A DNA stretch of 64,000 bases from Xylanimonas protaetiae. GTDB taxonomy: Bacteria > Actinomycetota > Actinomycetes > Actinomycetales > Cellulomonadaceae. Made by a program: the position numbers and the translations under genes. The stretch covers positions 310,001 through 374,000 of the forward strand of contig NZ_CP035493.1 of assembly GCF_004135385.1 (NCBI RefSeq). Reading direction: 5' to 3'. This document shows positions 34,234 through 42,920 of the stretch, one piece after another (position 1 is the first letter of the stretch; the number at the start of each line of letters is the position of its first letter). Under the pieces are notes generated by a model, which ran no database searches, was not told the DNA's origin, and was given only the letters and a program-made list of their open reading frames with translations.

Positions 34234-35432
34234 GCGGCGCCGCCTCGCTGCCCCCGGGGTCGTCGCCGCGCCGCGGACAGGGGCTCCTCGGACAGGCGCC
34301 CGTCGGACGGGTGCTCCTCGGACAGCCGCGCGAGCAGCGGCTCGACGACCGCCTCCGGGCGCACGGCGTCGCGGCCCGCCCGGGCCCGCGTCGCGGCGGC
34401 CGCGTACCGCGCGGGGTCGGTGAGCTCGGCGAGCTGGGCCGCGAGCGCCGCCGGGTCGGCCGGCGGGACGAGCTCCAGGTGGTCGCCGAGCAGCCCGCGC
34501 TGCGGCGCGGTGTCGGACGTGACGACGACCCGGCCCGCGGCGAGCCCCTGGAACACCTTGTTGGGCACGACGCGCAGCCCCTTGGGCGTGTCCGAGAAGA
34601 TGCCGAGGCACACGTGGTGGCCCGCGACGACCGCGGGCAGGGCGTCGGGCTCGACCCAGTCGTGCCACGTGACCCGCACGGAGGCGTCGCGCGGCACCGC
34701 GGCGTCGACCGCGGCGCGCGTCGCCGTGAGGTCCTGCCCCGTCCCGATCATGGAGACCTCGAGCGGCGTCCCCGCGGCGGCCGCGAGCGCGAGCGCCCGC
34801 GCGATGACGGGCGCGCCCTGGAGCGGCGTGTACAGCCCGAAGAACACGACCCGCAGCGGCCCGCCCGGCGCGGGCGAACCCGCAGCGGCGTCGGACTCGC
34901 CCGCGGCGAACCACGCGTCGGGCGCCCCGACGGGCACGACGACGCCCTTGCCCGGGTCGCGCAGCATCGCGCGGTGCTCGGCCGTGTCCGTGACGACGAC
35001 GTCGGCGGCCCGGGTGGCGGCCCGGTCCAGCAGGCGCAGCAGCCGGACGCGCAGGCCGCGCGCGCCGCGGTCGGTGGCGGTGTCGCCGGCGAAGACGAGG
35101 TGGTCGAGCACCAGGAGCGTGCGCGGGTACAGCACGCGCGCGAGCAGCACGTCGAAGTGCCCCAGGTAGCCGACGACGACGGCGCGCGGCGCCCCGCGGC
35201 GGGCGCGCAGGGCGAGCGCGTCGCGGACGAGCGCCGCCCAGCAGGCCAGCAGGCGCAGGGCGAGCAGCGGCAGCCGCCAGGGCTCGCGCAGCATCCGCAC
35301 GCGCTCGGCGGTGGTGAAGCCGAGCGGCCGGTCGAGCTCGACGACGTCGTGCCCGTGCGCGCGCAGCCCGGCGACGAGGACGCCGACCCGCGGGTGGCGG
35401 GCGGCGTCGTACGTGCCGAAGGCGACGATCAC
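34230..35432 (-). CDS. GT4-like glycosyltransferase
   Basis: The 400-residue protein has a GT-B fold inferred from its layout. The N-terminal half has VIVAFGTYDAARHPRVGVLVAGLRAHGHDV. The C-terminal half has the donor-binding segments RVVFFGLYTPLQGAPVIA and LRVVPNKVFQGLAAGRVVVTSD (the usual E is Q here). A short repeated tail (LSEEHPSDGRLSEEPLS) follows. GTG 35432 overlaps the GT2 stop as GTGA and its end overlaps the next start as GTGA. Sugar specificity unknown. Confidence 0.8.
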   Translation of the reverse strand: MIVAFGTYDAARHPRVGVLVAGLRAHGHDVVELDRPLGFTTAERVRMLREPWRLPLLALRLLACWAALVRDALALRARRGAPRAVVVGYLGHFDVLLARVLYPRTLLVLDHLVFAGDTATDRGARGLRVRLLRLLDRAATRAADVVVTDTAEHRAMLRDPGKGVVVPVGAPDAWFAAGESDAAAGSPAPGGPLRVVFFGLYTPLQGAPVIARALALAAAAGTPLEVSMIGTGQDLTATRAAVDAAVPRDASVRVTWHDWVEPDALPAVVAGHHVCLGIFSDTPKGLRVVPNKVFQGLAAGRVVVTSDTAPQRGLLGDHLELVPPADPAALAAQLAELTDPARYAAAATRARAGRDAVRPEAVVEPLLARLSEEHPSDGRLSEEPLSAARRRPRGQRGGAA

Positions 35433-36472
35433 CGGCGGCTGGCCGGGGTGGAGGCTGCGTCGTCCGCCGCGGCGGCGGGCGCACCAGAGGCCGCAGCGGG
35501 CGCCGCCGCGGCGCGGCTCACGGCGGGCTGCGCCGGCCCGTACTGGAGCTCTTTGGTCCGTTCGAGGATCTCCTCGGAGATGGTCCGGTTGGTGCGCAGC
35601 AGGTCCGCGATCACCATGAGCGCGAAGCACAGCAGCGAGCCGACGAGCATCGTCGTGCCGAAGATGACGGACTGCACGTGCCCGTCGCCGCGGCCGTCGG
35701 CCCACAGGAACAGGAACCGCACCAGCGGGATGACGGCCGCGACGCCGAACACGACGCCGAGCGTGACGAACACGCCGTACGGCTTGTACATGACGTAGCT
35801 GCGCACGATGGCCTTGCCGGACTGGCCCATGTGCTGCCAGATGTTCCGGAACAGGCGCGACGGGCGCGTCTTGGCGTTGGTGGTCACGGGCACCGACGCG
35901 ATGGGCAGGTGCTTGTTGCCCGCCTGGATGATGGTCTCCATCGTGTAGCTGAACTGCGTCAGCACGGCCAGCCGCATGAGCGCCGCGCGCGAGTAGGCGC
36001 GGAACCCGGAGGCGGCGTCGGGCAGCGACGTGCCCGCGGCGGCCGACACCACGCGCGACCCGACGCGCTGCATGAGCTTCTTGAACGGGGAGAAGTGCTC
36101 GATGGTCGCCGTCTGGCGGTCGCCGATGGCGATCTCGGCCTCGCCGCGCAGGATGGGCGCGACGAGGTCCGGGATCATCTCCTGCGGGTACTGGTTGTCG
36201 CCGTCGGTGTTGACGACGATGTCGGCGCCGTGCGCCAGCGCGTAGTCGACGCCGTCGCGGAACGAGCGGGCCAGGCCCAGGTTCCGCGTGTGCCGCACGA
36301 CGTGCTGCACGCCCAGCGCGCGGGCGATCTCGACGGTGCGGTCGGTGGACCCGTCGTCGATGACGACGACGTGCACCTCGTCGATGCCGGGGATCTCACG
36401 CGGGATCGACGCGAGGACGAGGGGCAGGGTGGCCTCCTCGTTCAGGCAGGGGATCTGGACGAACAGCTTCAT
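35429..36472 (-). CDS. GT2 dolichyl/polyprenyl-phosphate sugar transferase-like
   Basis: The 347-residue protein has a GT2 domain at residues 1-225: MKLFVQIPCLNEEATLPLVL, VVIDDGSTDRTVEIA, and the DxD motif in VVNTDGDNQYPQEMI. Two C-terminal hydrophobic helices (about 240-300) and an Ala-rich tail follow. This layout matches DPM1/GtrB-type enzymes that load undecaprenyl phosphate with a sugar for use by GT-C proteins such as the adjacent DUF2142. It overlaps the DUF2142 stop as ATGA. Confidence 0.85.
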   Translation of the reverse strand: MKLFVQIPCLNEEATLPLVLASIPREIPGIDEVHVVVIDDGSTDRTVEIARALGVQHVVRHTRNLGLARSFRDGVDYALAHGADIVVNTDGDNQYPQEMIPDLVAPILRGEAEIAIGDRQTATIEHFSPFKKLMQRVGSRVVSAAAGTSLPDAASGFRAYSRAALMRLAVLTQFSYTMETIIQAGNKHLPIASVPVTTNAKTRPSRLFRNIWQHMGQSGKAIVRSYVMYKPYGVFVTLGVVFGVAAVIPLVRFLFLWADGRGDGHVQSVIFGTTMLVGSLLCFALMVIADLLRTNRTISEEILERTKELQYGPAQPAVSRAAAAPAAASGAPAAAADDAASTPASRR

Positions 36473-38121
36473 GCGGGCCCCTCGGGGAGGACGGGTTCGA
36501 GCTCAGGACGACGGCGGCGCAGGGCGGCGTGGGCGACGACGCCGAGGGCGGCGAGCCCTGCCGCGGCGGCCGCGCCCACCACGACGACGAGCGCCGTCGG
36601 GCCGACGGGGCTCCACCCCGCCCAGCGGGCGGCGGCGTCGGCGAGCGACTCCCCCGCCCCGCGGTAGAACGCGCCGAACGCCCACACCAGGCCGACGACG
36701 CCGGCCGCGAGCGCCAGCGCGGTCGCCACGGGCAGCACGACGCGGGCACGCCGCTCGCGCCTCCCGACGGCCTGCCACAGGCCGACGGCGACGAGCGCCG
36801 CGAGCGCGGCGATGGCGCCGTACACGTACCGCCCGTGCAGGGCGACGAGCCGTTGCGTCTGCGACCAGCCCTGCCACGCGTTGAAGATGACGCCCGCCGT
36901 CAGGGCCGTGGGCAGGAGCGCCAGCACGAACGCCCCCCGGCGCGCCCCGCGGCGGACGAGCGCGACGAGCCCGATCACCGCCAGGAGCACGGACGCCACC
37001 TGGACGAGCCGCCAGGGCATCCACACCTCGAGCCAGGACAGGTGCCCCCAGAAGGACTGGGCGACGCGGCGCAGCGAGACCGGGAACCACTGGTCGGCGG
37101 GCACGGGCGTGAGGCCGCTGACGTCGCGCGGCCGACCCACGGGCTGGACGGCGCCCGTGGTCAGGACGTTGCGCACCCACCACCAGCCGCCCGCGGCGAC
37201 GGCGAGGACGCCCGCCGTGGCCAGGCGGGCGAGGCGCGGCCACCACGTCGTCGGCCACCATGTCGTGCGGACGCGTGTCGAGCGGATGCCGGGACGCCCC
37301 CAGGGGGCGAGCGCGTACGCGGCGATGACGCCCGGCACGGCGAACGCGGGCATGACCTTGGCGAGCAGCCCGACGCCCAGCACCAGCCCGAGCGCCACGG
37401 TGGTGCGCCAGCGGGTGTCTCCCGTGACGACGCGCACGCTCAGCCAGGTGACGACACCGCAGGCCAGCACGACGAGCGCGTCGTTGTTGGCGGAGCCGAG
37501 GATGTTGCCGATCTCGGGCACGAAGAGCGGGAAGGGCGCCGCCACGAGGGCGGCCGGCCAGGACCCCGTCAGGCGTCGGGCGGCCGCGACGGCGAACGGC
37601 ATCGTGCCCACGAGCAGCGCCACGTCCAGGAGGCGCAGCGCGAGCAGCGCCTGGTCCCAGCGGGCGTCCACGAGCCCGGTGGCGTGCAGCACCGCGGCAC
37701 CCAGCGCGTACCAGGCGGGCGGGTGCTGGGACATCTGGTCCACGACGGCACCGGGGCCGGGCGGCAGCGCCGGCAGGGCGTTGCTCGCGTCGATGCGCGT
37801 GCGTTCGGCCCGCACCGACGGCTGGAGGTCGACGAACTGCGGCACGCCGGGGCGGGGCGTGCGGCGGCCGGGCAGGTCGCCCGGCCAGCCCGCCTCGCGC
37901 TCGGCGGCCTCGATCACCGGGGCGACGAACGCCTCGCCGGGGGCCGGCCACCCACCGCCGTAGGCGAGCCGCAGCACGGAGTTGAGGTGCGTCTGCTCGT
38001 CCGGCGAGCGGAACGCGGGCGTCAGCAGCGCCCAGACCGTCCCCCAGGCGGCCACGAGCACCAGCAGCGCCGCCAGGGCACGGTGCCAGACGGCGTCGGG
38101 GTGCGCCCCGCCTGTGCTCAT
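36469..38121 (-). CDS. DUF2142 membrane protein, GT-C-like
   Basis: The 550-residue protein has about eleven hydrophobic helices. The DUF2142 signature FRSPDEQTHLNSVLRLAYGGG follows helix 1. GNILGSANNDALVVLACGVV and ALHGRYVYGAIAAL correspond to other conserved loops. It probably transfers a sugar from a lipid donor supplied by the adjacent GT2. ATG 38121 (MSTGGAHPDAVWH) has AGGA 5-6 nt upstream; the open frame reaches 38256 without similarity. A 15-bp duplication at 37237-37266 encodes a WWPTTWWP repeat in a cytoplasmic loop. Confidence 0.82.
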   Translation of the reverse strand: MSTGGAHPDAVWHRALAALLVLVAAWGTVWALLTPAFRSPDEQTHLNSVLRLAYGGGWPAPGEAFVAPVIEAAEREAGWPGDLPGRRTPRPGVPQFVDLQPSVRAERTRIDASNALPALPPGPGAVVDQMSQHPPAWYALGAAVLHATGLVDARWDQALLALRLLDVALLVGTMPFAVAAARRLTGSWPAALVAAPFPLFVPEIGNILGSANNDALVVLACGVVTWLSVRVVTGDTRWRTTVALGLVLGVGLLAKVMPAFAVPGVIAAYALAPWGRPGIRSTRVRTTWWPTTWWPRLARLATAGVLAVAAGGWWWVRNVLTTGAVQPVGRPRDVSGLTPVPADQWFPVSLRRVAQSFWGHLSWLEVWMPWRLVQVASVLLAVIGLVALVRRGARRGAFVLALLPTALTAGVIFNAWQGWSQTQRLVALHGRYVYGAIAALAALVAVGLWQAVGRRERRARVVLPVATALALAAGVVGLVWAFGAFYRGAGESLADAAARWAGWSPVGPTALVVVVGAAAAAGLAALGVVAHAALRRRRPELEPVLPEGPA

Positions 38122-38284
38122 CGCGTCCTGCCCGTCGTGTCTCGCCTGCCGCGTCCCGCCTGGTACCGACACCCTCAGTGTGCCGTCGGCGCCTAGTGTG
38201 ACAGCGCCGTCGTCTCCCGGGGCTCGCCGCTCGCTGGATGACCGGCTGCGACTCATCGCGGCGCCCGGCCCCAGGGAGCCCCGC

Positions 38285-38290
38285 TAGGCT
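38285..38290 (+). promoter_or_regulatory. candidate -10 of the wbbL-like gene
   Basis: TAGGCT ends 9 nt before ATG 38300, giving a leader of about 0-3 nt. The spacing is longer than in the strictly leaderless genes here. Confidence 0.4.
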
Positions 38291-38299
38291 CCTGTCCCG

Positions 38300-39237
38300 A
38301 TGTCCGACCTGCCCGCTCACCCGCCCGTCGTCCGCGTCGTCTGCGTCGTCTACAACCCCGGCGACGACCTCCGCGTCTTCGCGTCGACCCTGGCCACGGC
38401 CACGCGCCACCCCGTCGAGCTGGTGATCGTCGACAACGGCGGACCGACCGACGTCGTCTCCGCCCTCGCCCGCGAGGGTGCTGTCGTGCTGCGCCACCCC
38501 GACGGCAACGTCGGCTACGGCCGCGCGGCGAACCTCGGCGCGGCCGGCTCCACCGCCGACTGGCTCGTCGTCGCGAACCCCGACGTCGAGTGGGAGCCCG
38601 GCTCGCTCGACGAGCTGCTCGCCACGGGCGAGGCCGACCCCGGCGCCGGAAGCCTCGGGCCGCGCATCCTGAACACGGACGGCTCCACCTACCCGTCGGC
38701 GCGTGCGCTGCCCTCGCTCACGGTGGGTGCCGGGCACGCGCTCCTGCACACCGTGTGGCCGGGCAACCCGTGGACCCGCGAGTACAAGCAGGCCGAGGAG
38801 GCCGTGGCCGCGACGTCGCCGCGCGCGTGCGGCTGGCTCTCCGGGGCGTGCCTCGTGGTGCGCCCCGCAGCGTGGGCGCAGGTGGGCGGGTTCGACGAGC
38901 GGTACTTCATGTTCTTCGAGGACGTCGACCTCGGCGACCGGCTCGGCAAGGCCGGATGGCACAACGTCTACGTGCCCGCCGCGCGCGTGACGCACGTGCA
39001 GGGCGTCTCGTGGAAGTCGTCGCCGGCACCGATGATCCGGGCGCACCACGCGAGCGCGAAGCAGTACCTGTTCGACCGGTGGGGGCGTGGTGGCAGGCGC
39101 CGGTGCGGCTCGCGGTCGGGCTGGGGCTGTGGGCGCGGGAGCGGGTGGAGGTCGCGTTGTCGGAGCGCGAGCGGCGACGTCCCCCTCAGGCCCCTGAGAC
39201 GACCGCTACTGTCCTGCCGCGCCGTCGGGCACAATGA
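38300..39237 (+). CDS. wbbL: GT2 rhamnosyltransferase, WbbL-like, frameshifted near the C-terminus
   Basis: This is a GT2 enzyme of the WbbL type, which adds rhamnose to GlcNAc-diphospho-polyprenol in the cell-wall linkage unit. Motifs are VVCVVYNPGDDL, LVIVDNGGPTDVV, VVANPDVEWEPGS, WLSGACLVV and FFEDVDLGDRLGKAGW. The frame breaks at a G5 tract (39081-39085). As given, the protein becomes Arg/Ser-rich and runs into rmlA. One added G restores DRWGAWWQAPVRLAVGLGL and a stop at 39235-39237 (312 residues), 6 nt before rmlA. Coordinates follow the corrected gene. The wbbL name relies on position beside rml genes. Confidence 0.8.
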
Positions 39238-39243
39238 GGCACC

Positions 39244-40107
39244 ATGCGCGGAATCATCCTTGCCGGCGGCTCCGGCACCCGGCTGCACCCGATCACCATG
39301 GGCGTGAGCAAGCAGCTCGTGCCGGTCTATGACAAGCCGATGATCTACTACCCGCTGTCGACGCTCATCGCGGCCGGCATCCGGGACATCCTGATCATCA
39401 CGACGCCCCACGACGCCGAGCAGTTCCGTCGGCTCCTCGGCGACGGCTCGCAGTTCGGCGTGAACCTCGAGTTCACCGTCCAGGCGGAGCCGAACGGCCT
39501 GGCGCAGGCGTTCGTGCTGGGCGCCGACTTCGTCGGGACGGACACCGCCTCGCTGGTGCTGGGCGACAACATCTTCTACGGCCACGGCCTGGGCACGCAG
39601 CTCACCCGGTTCGAGAACATCGACGGCGGCGCCGTCTTCGCGTACCACGTGTCCGACCCGACGGCGTACGGCGTCGTCGAGTTCGACGACGACTTCAAGG
39701 CGGTCTCGCTGGAGGAGAAGCCCGCCCAGCCGAAGTCGAACTACGCCGTCCCCGGCCTCTACTTCTACGACAACGACGTCATCGAGATCGCCAAGAACCT
39801 CCAGCCCTCGGCACGCGGCGAGTACGAGATCACCGACGTCAACCGCCACTACCTCGAGGCTGGCAAGCTCCAGGTCGAGGTGCTGCCCCGCGGCACCGCC
39901 TGGCTGGACACGGGCACGTTCGACTCGCTGCTCGAGGCGTCGGACTTCGTCCGTACCGTCGAGCACCGCCAGGGCCTCAAGATCGGCTCGCCGGAGGAGG
40001 TCGCCTGGCGTCGCGGGTTCCTCTCGGACGACGAGCTGCGCGAGCGTGCGGAGAAGCTCGTCAAGTCGGGCTACGGCACCTACCTGCTGGGCCTGCTCGA
40101 CCACTGA
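39244..40107 (+). CDS. rmlA: glucose-1-phosphate thymidylyltransferase
   Basis: The 287-residue enzyme makes dTDP-glucose from dTTP and glucose-1-phosphate, the first step of dTDP-L-rhamnose synthesis. The nucleotide-binding signature [18 protein letters not shown] begins near residue 7, followed by [31 protein letters not shown] and [17 protein letters not shown]. Length is family-typical. GAGG lies 4-8 nt before the ATG. It is 6 nt after the wbbL-like gene and ends at a strong bidirectional terminator. Confidence 0.96.
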   Translation: MRGIILAGGSGTRLHPITMGVSKQLVPVYDKPMIYYPLSTLIAAGIRDILIITTPHDAEQFRRLLGDGSQFGVNLEFTVQAEPNGLAQAFVLGADFVGTDTASLVLGDNIFYGHGLGTQLTRFENIDGGAVFAYHVSDPTAYGVVEFDDDFKAVSLEEKPAQPKSNYAVPGLYFYDNDVIEIAKNLQPSARGEYEITDVNRHYLEAGKLQVEVLPRGTAWLDTGTFDSLLEASDFVRTVEHRQGLKIGSPEEVAWRRGFLSDDELRERAEKLVKSGYGTYLLGLLDH

Positions 40108-40110
40108 GCA

Positions 40111-40158
40111 CAGACGACAAAGGGGGGCGTGGCCACGGCCACGCCCCCCTTTCGTCTG
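40111..40158. terminator. bidirectional terminator between rmlA and rmlD
   Basis: AAAGGGGGGCGTGGCC (40119-40134) pairs perfectly with 40137-40152. CAGACG (40111-40116) also pairs with CGTCTG (40153-40158). A-rich and T-rich flanks allow termination on both strands, for rmlA (+) and rmlD (-). Confidence 0.88.
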
Positions 40159-40173
40159 TCGCCGGCGCCGGTG

Positions 40174-41064
40174 TCAGCCGTCCAGGCCGAGCACGCTCGA
40201 CGCTGCCGCGGCCCAGCGCTCGGACCAGTCGCCGATCGGCTCGACACCGACGGCACGCAGCGCGTCGTGCCCGAGCACCGAGTACGACGGGCGCGGCGCC
40301 TTCGCCGCGAACGCGGCAGAGCTGACCGGGTCGACGCGGGCCGAGAGACCCGCGGCCGCCATGACCGCCTGGGCGAACCCGTTCCAGGTCACCGCACCCT
40401 GCGCAGTGCCGTGGTATGTGCCGGACGGCGCGTCCGCGGCGGCGAGCCGCACGATCAGGTCGGCGAGGTCGACGGTCCACGTCGGCTGGCCCTGCTGGTC
40501 GTCGACGACCGTGAGGACGTCACGCTCGCCGCCCAGGCGGGCCATCGTCTTGGGGAAGTTCGGCCCGCCCGCGCCGTACAGCCACGCGGTACGCACGATG
40601 TAGTGCGCCGGGTTGTTGGCCCGCACGGCCCACTCCCCCGCGGCCTTCGTGCGCCCGTACGCACCCTGCGGCGCCATCGGGGCGTCCTCGGCGTAGGGCG
40701 TGGTCGCGTGGCCCTCGAACACGTAGTCGGTCGAGATCTGCACGATGCGCGCGCCAGCCAGCGCGGCAGCCTGCGCCAGGTTCTGCGGCCCCACGGCGTT
40801 GACGGCGAAGGCCGCGGCTTCCTGGTCCTCCGCGGCGTCGACAGCCGTCCACGCCGCGCAGTTCACGACGACGTCGTAGCCCTGGACGGCCGCGACCGTC
40901 GCGGCGAAGTCGGTGATGTCGACGTGGTCGCGGTCGACGGCGTCGACGTGCGCACCGGCGGCACGGGCGGCGGCGACCATGTCCTGGCCGAGCATGCCGT
41001 GCGCGCCGACGACGAGCCAGCGGCCGGACAGAAGGACGGTCTGAGGGGTCGCAGAATCAGTCAC
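40174..41064 (-). CDS. rmlD: dTDP-4-dehydrorhamnose reductase
   Basis: The 296-residue short-chain-dehydrogenase-like enzyme carries out the last step of dTDP-L-rhamnose synthesis using NAD(P)H. Visible are the dinucleotide loop VVGAHGMLGQDM, DHVDITDF, NCAAWTAVDAAED, STDYVFEG, the catalytic YGRTK (Tyr and Lys three residues apart), VRTAWLYG and GTYHGTAQG. GTG 41064 is preceded at 7 nt by TAGGAT on the minus strand, so it is probably leaderless. It diverges from rmlC. Confidence 0.95.
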   Translation of the reverse strand: MTDSATPQTVLLSGRWLVVGAHGMLGQDMVAAARAAGAHVDAVDRDHVDITDFAATVAAVQGYDVVVNCAAWTAVDAAEDQEAAAFAVNAVGPQNLAQAAALAGARIVQISTDYVFEGHATTPYAEDAPMAPQGAYGRTKAAGEWAVRANNPAHYIVRTAWLYGAGGPNFPKTMARLGGERDVLTVVDDQQGQPTWTVDLADLIVRLAAADAPSGTYHGTAQGAVTWNGFAQAVMAAAGLSARVDPVSSAAFAAKAPRPSYSVLGHDALRAVGVEPIGDWSERWAAAASSVLGLDG

Positions 41065-41067
41065 GCG

Positions 41068-41077
41068 TAGGATCCTA
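41068..41077. promoter_or_regulatory. palindromic bidirectional -10, rmlD/rmlC
   Basis: TAGGATCCTA is a perfect palindrome whose two halves are each a TAGGAT -10 hexamer. Leftward it lies 7 nt from the rmlD GTG (leaderless). Rightward it would start transcription near 41080, with GAGGAG at 41102-41107 before the rmlC GTG. Confidence 0.6.
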
Positions 41078-41114
41078 GGGCCTGCGACCCCTACCCCGAA
41101 CGAGGAGCCATCCC

Positions 41115-41732
41115 GTGCAGATCCGCGAGCTTCGCATCCCCGGTGCCTTCGAGATCACCCCGAAGCAGTTCGGAGACCCCCGCGGCGTCTTCCTCGAGTG
41201 GTTCAAGGCGCCGGCGTTCGAGGAGGCCGTCGGGCACAAGCTCGACCTCGCCCAGGCCAACCTCTCCGTGTCCAGCGCGGGCGTGGTGCGCGGCATCCAC
41301 TTCGCCGACGTCCCCCCGGGCCAGGCCAAGTACGTGACCTGCCCGAAGGGCGCGGTCCTCGACGTCGTCGTCGACATCCGCGTCGGCTCGCCGACGTTCG
41401 GGCAGTGGGACTCGGTGCTGCTCGACGACGTCGACCGCCGCGCGATCTACCTGGGCGAGGGTCTCGGCCACGCCTTCATGGCGCTCGAGGACGGCTCGAC
41501 CGTCATGTACCTGTGCTCGACCGGCTACAACCCGACGGGCGAGCACGGCATCAACCCGCTCGACGAGACGATCGGCCTCGAGTGGCCGACGACCGACCGT
41601 GCCGGCAACCCGATCACGCCGTTGCTCTCGGAGAAGGACACCGCCGCGCCGTCGCTCGCCGACGCGGCCGAGCAGGGCCTGCTGCCCGACTACGAGCGGG
41701 TGCTCGCGTACGTCGCGTCGCTGAAGGCCTGA
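41115..41732 (+). CDS. rmlC: dTDP-4-dehydrorhamnose 3,5-epimerase
   Basis: The 205-residue cupin enzyme epimerises C3 and C5 of dTDP-4-dehydro-6-deoxyglucose. The catalytic His lies in VRGIHFAD (H62), with K72 nearby and tyrosines Y132/Y138 in MYLCSTGYNP. FGDPRGVFLEWF, GAVLDVVVDIRVGSPTFG and GLGHAFMAL are family markers. Length is slightly above the 180-200 usual. The start is GTG with GAGGAG 7 nt upstream. rmlB is not in the window. Confidence 0.95.
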   Translation: MQIRELRIPGAFEITPKQFGDPRGVFLEWFKAPAFEEAVGHKLDLAQANLSVSSAGVVRGIHFADVPPGQAKYVTCPKGAVLDVVVDIRVGSPTFGQWDSVLLDDVDRRAIYLGEGLGHAFMALEDGSTVMYLCSTGYNPTGEHGINPLDETIGLEWPTTDRAGNPITPLLSEKDTAAPSLADAAEQGLLPDYERVLAYVASLKA

Positions 41733-41758
41733 CGACGGCCTGACGCACGCACCGCGGG

Positions 41759-42883
41759 TCAGAGCAGCTCGACGAACCCAGCCTGCCGGACCTCGTCGAC
41801 GACGGTCTTGACCTGCTGTGCCCGCGACCGCGTCGTCACGAGGAGCGCGTCCGGGGTGTCGACGACGACGAGGTCGTCGACACCCAGCAGCGTTATCACC
41901 CGCCCCGACGCCGGCACCACTACGGTGCCGCCTGCCTCGATGCGCACGACCTCGCTACCGTCACCGACCACCTTGTTGCCCGTGTCGTCGACGCTGGGCA
42001 GCAGCGCGGCGAGCGAGTTGAAGTCGCCGATGTCGTCCCAGCCGAACGTGCCCGGGATGACGGCTACGCCGCCCTCTGCGGCGACCGGCTCGGCGATGGC
42101 GTGGTCGATGGCGATCTTCTCGAGACCGGGCCACACGCGGTTGACCACCTCGGTCCGCGTGTCGGAGTCCCACGCGGCGGCGATCTCGACGAGGCCCGCG
42201 TGCAGCGCCGGGCGGAGTGTCGCGAGGTGACCGAGGAGCACCGAGGTACGCACCACGAACATCCCCGCGTTCCAGCGGTAGTCGCCTGACGCGACATAGT
42301 CGCGTGCGGTGACCGCGTCGGGTTTCTCGGTGAAGCCGAGGGCGTGCAGACCGGTCGGGGCTCCGGCGATGCCGAGCGACGCGCCCGACCGGACGTAGCC
42401 GAAGGCCACCGAGGGGCGCGAGGCCGCGATGCCGATCGTGACGACGTAGCCCTCGCGGGCTGCCGCGACTGCCTCACGGACGGCGTTCTCGAAGGCCGCG
42501 GTCCCGCTGATCACGTGGTCGGCCGCGAACGAGCCGACGACCACGTCCCCGTGCCGCTGCTGGAGCACGGCGGCAGCAAGCCCGATGGCGGCCATGGAGT
42601 CGCGCGGCAGCGGCTCGGCGAGGACGTCGGCGTCGGACAGTTGCGGGAGCTGGGCCCGGCACGCCGCCACGTGCTTCTCGCCCGTGACGAGCACGCTGCC
42701 GCGGGCCAGCGGGGCGAGACGCGCGAGCGTCGCCTGGATGAGGGTCTGCCCCGAGCCGGTGAGGTCGTGGAGGAACTTGGGCGCACCCTGCCGGGACAGC
42801 GGCCACAGACGAGTGCCCGCCCCGCCCGCGGGGATGATCGCGTAGAAGTCGTCGATCGTGCCGGTGTCCAGGGCGTCGGTCAT
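41759..42883 (-). CDS. manC: mannose-1-phosphate guanylyltransferase
   Basis: The 374-residue protein is a single-domain GDP-mannose pyrophosphorylase. The signature IIPAGGAGTRLWPLSRQGAP begins at residue 16, with PKFLHDL. GSFAADHVI, FGYVRSG, GFTEKPD, WNAGMFVVRTS and GTFGWDDIGDF are further family motifs. It lacks the C-terminal isomerase domain of bifunctional ManC/AlgA, fitting a separate manA. The upstream 45 codons of open frame lack similarity. ATG 42883 has TATGCT 6 nt upstream and is probably leaderless. Confidence 0.94.
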   Translation of the reverse strand: MTDALDTGTIDDFYAIIPAGGAGTRLWPLSRQGAPKFLHDLTGSGQTLIQATLARLAPLARGSVLVTGEKHVAACRAQLPQLSDADVLAEPLPRDSMAAIGLAAAVLQQRHGDVVVGSFAADHVISGTAAFENAVREAVAAAREGYVVTIGIAASRPSVAFGYVRSGASLGIAGAPTGLHALGFTEKPDAVTARDYVASGDYRWNAGMFVVRTSVLLGHLATLRPALHAGLVEIAAAWDSDTRTEVVNRVWPGLEKIAIDHAIAEPVAAEGGVAVIPGTFGWDDIGDFNSLAALLPSVDDTGNKVVGDGSEVVRIEAGGTVVVPASGRVITLLGVDDLVVVDTPDALLVTTRSRAQQVKTVVDEVRQAGFVELL

Positions 42884-42889
42884 GGTCCG

Positions 42890-42895
42890 AGCATA
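42890..42895 (-). promoter_or_regulatory. leaderless -10 of manC
   Basis: TATGCT ends 6 nt before the manC ATG. It separates manC from the upstream GT4 gene. Confidence 0.5.
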
Positions 42896-42920
42896 GGAGA
42901 CGGCGACCGCACGCCGTCGC

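Noticed and set aside
38300-39307. 335-residue wbbL-like product overlapping rmlA
   Set aside because: The final residues are a frameshift artefact; the family-like ending lies in another frame and stops at 39237.
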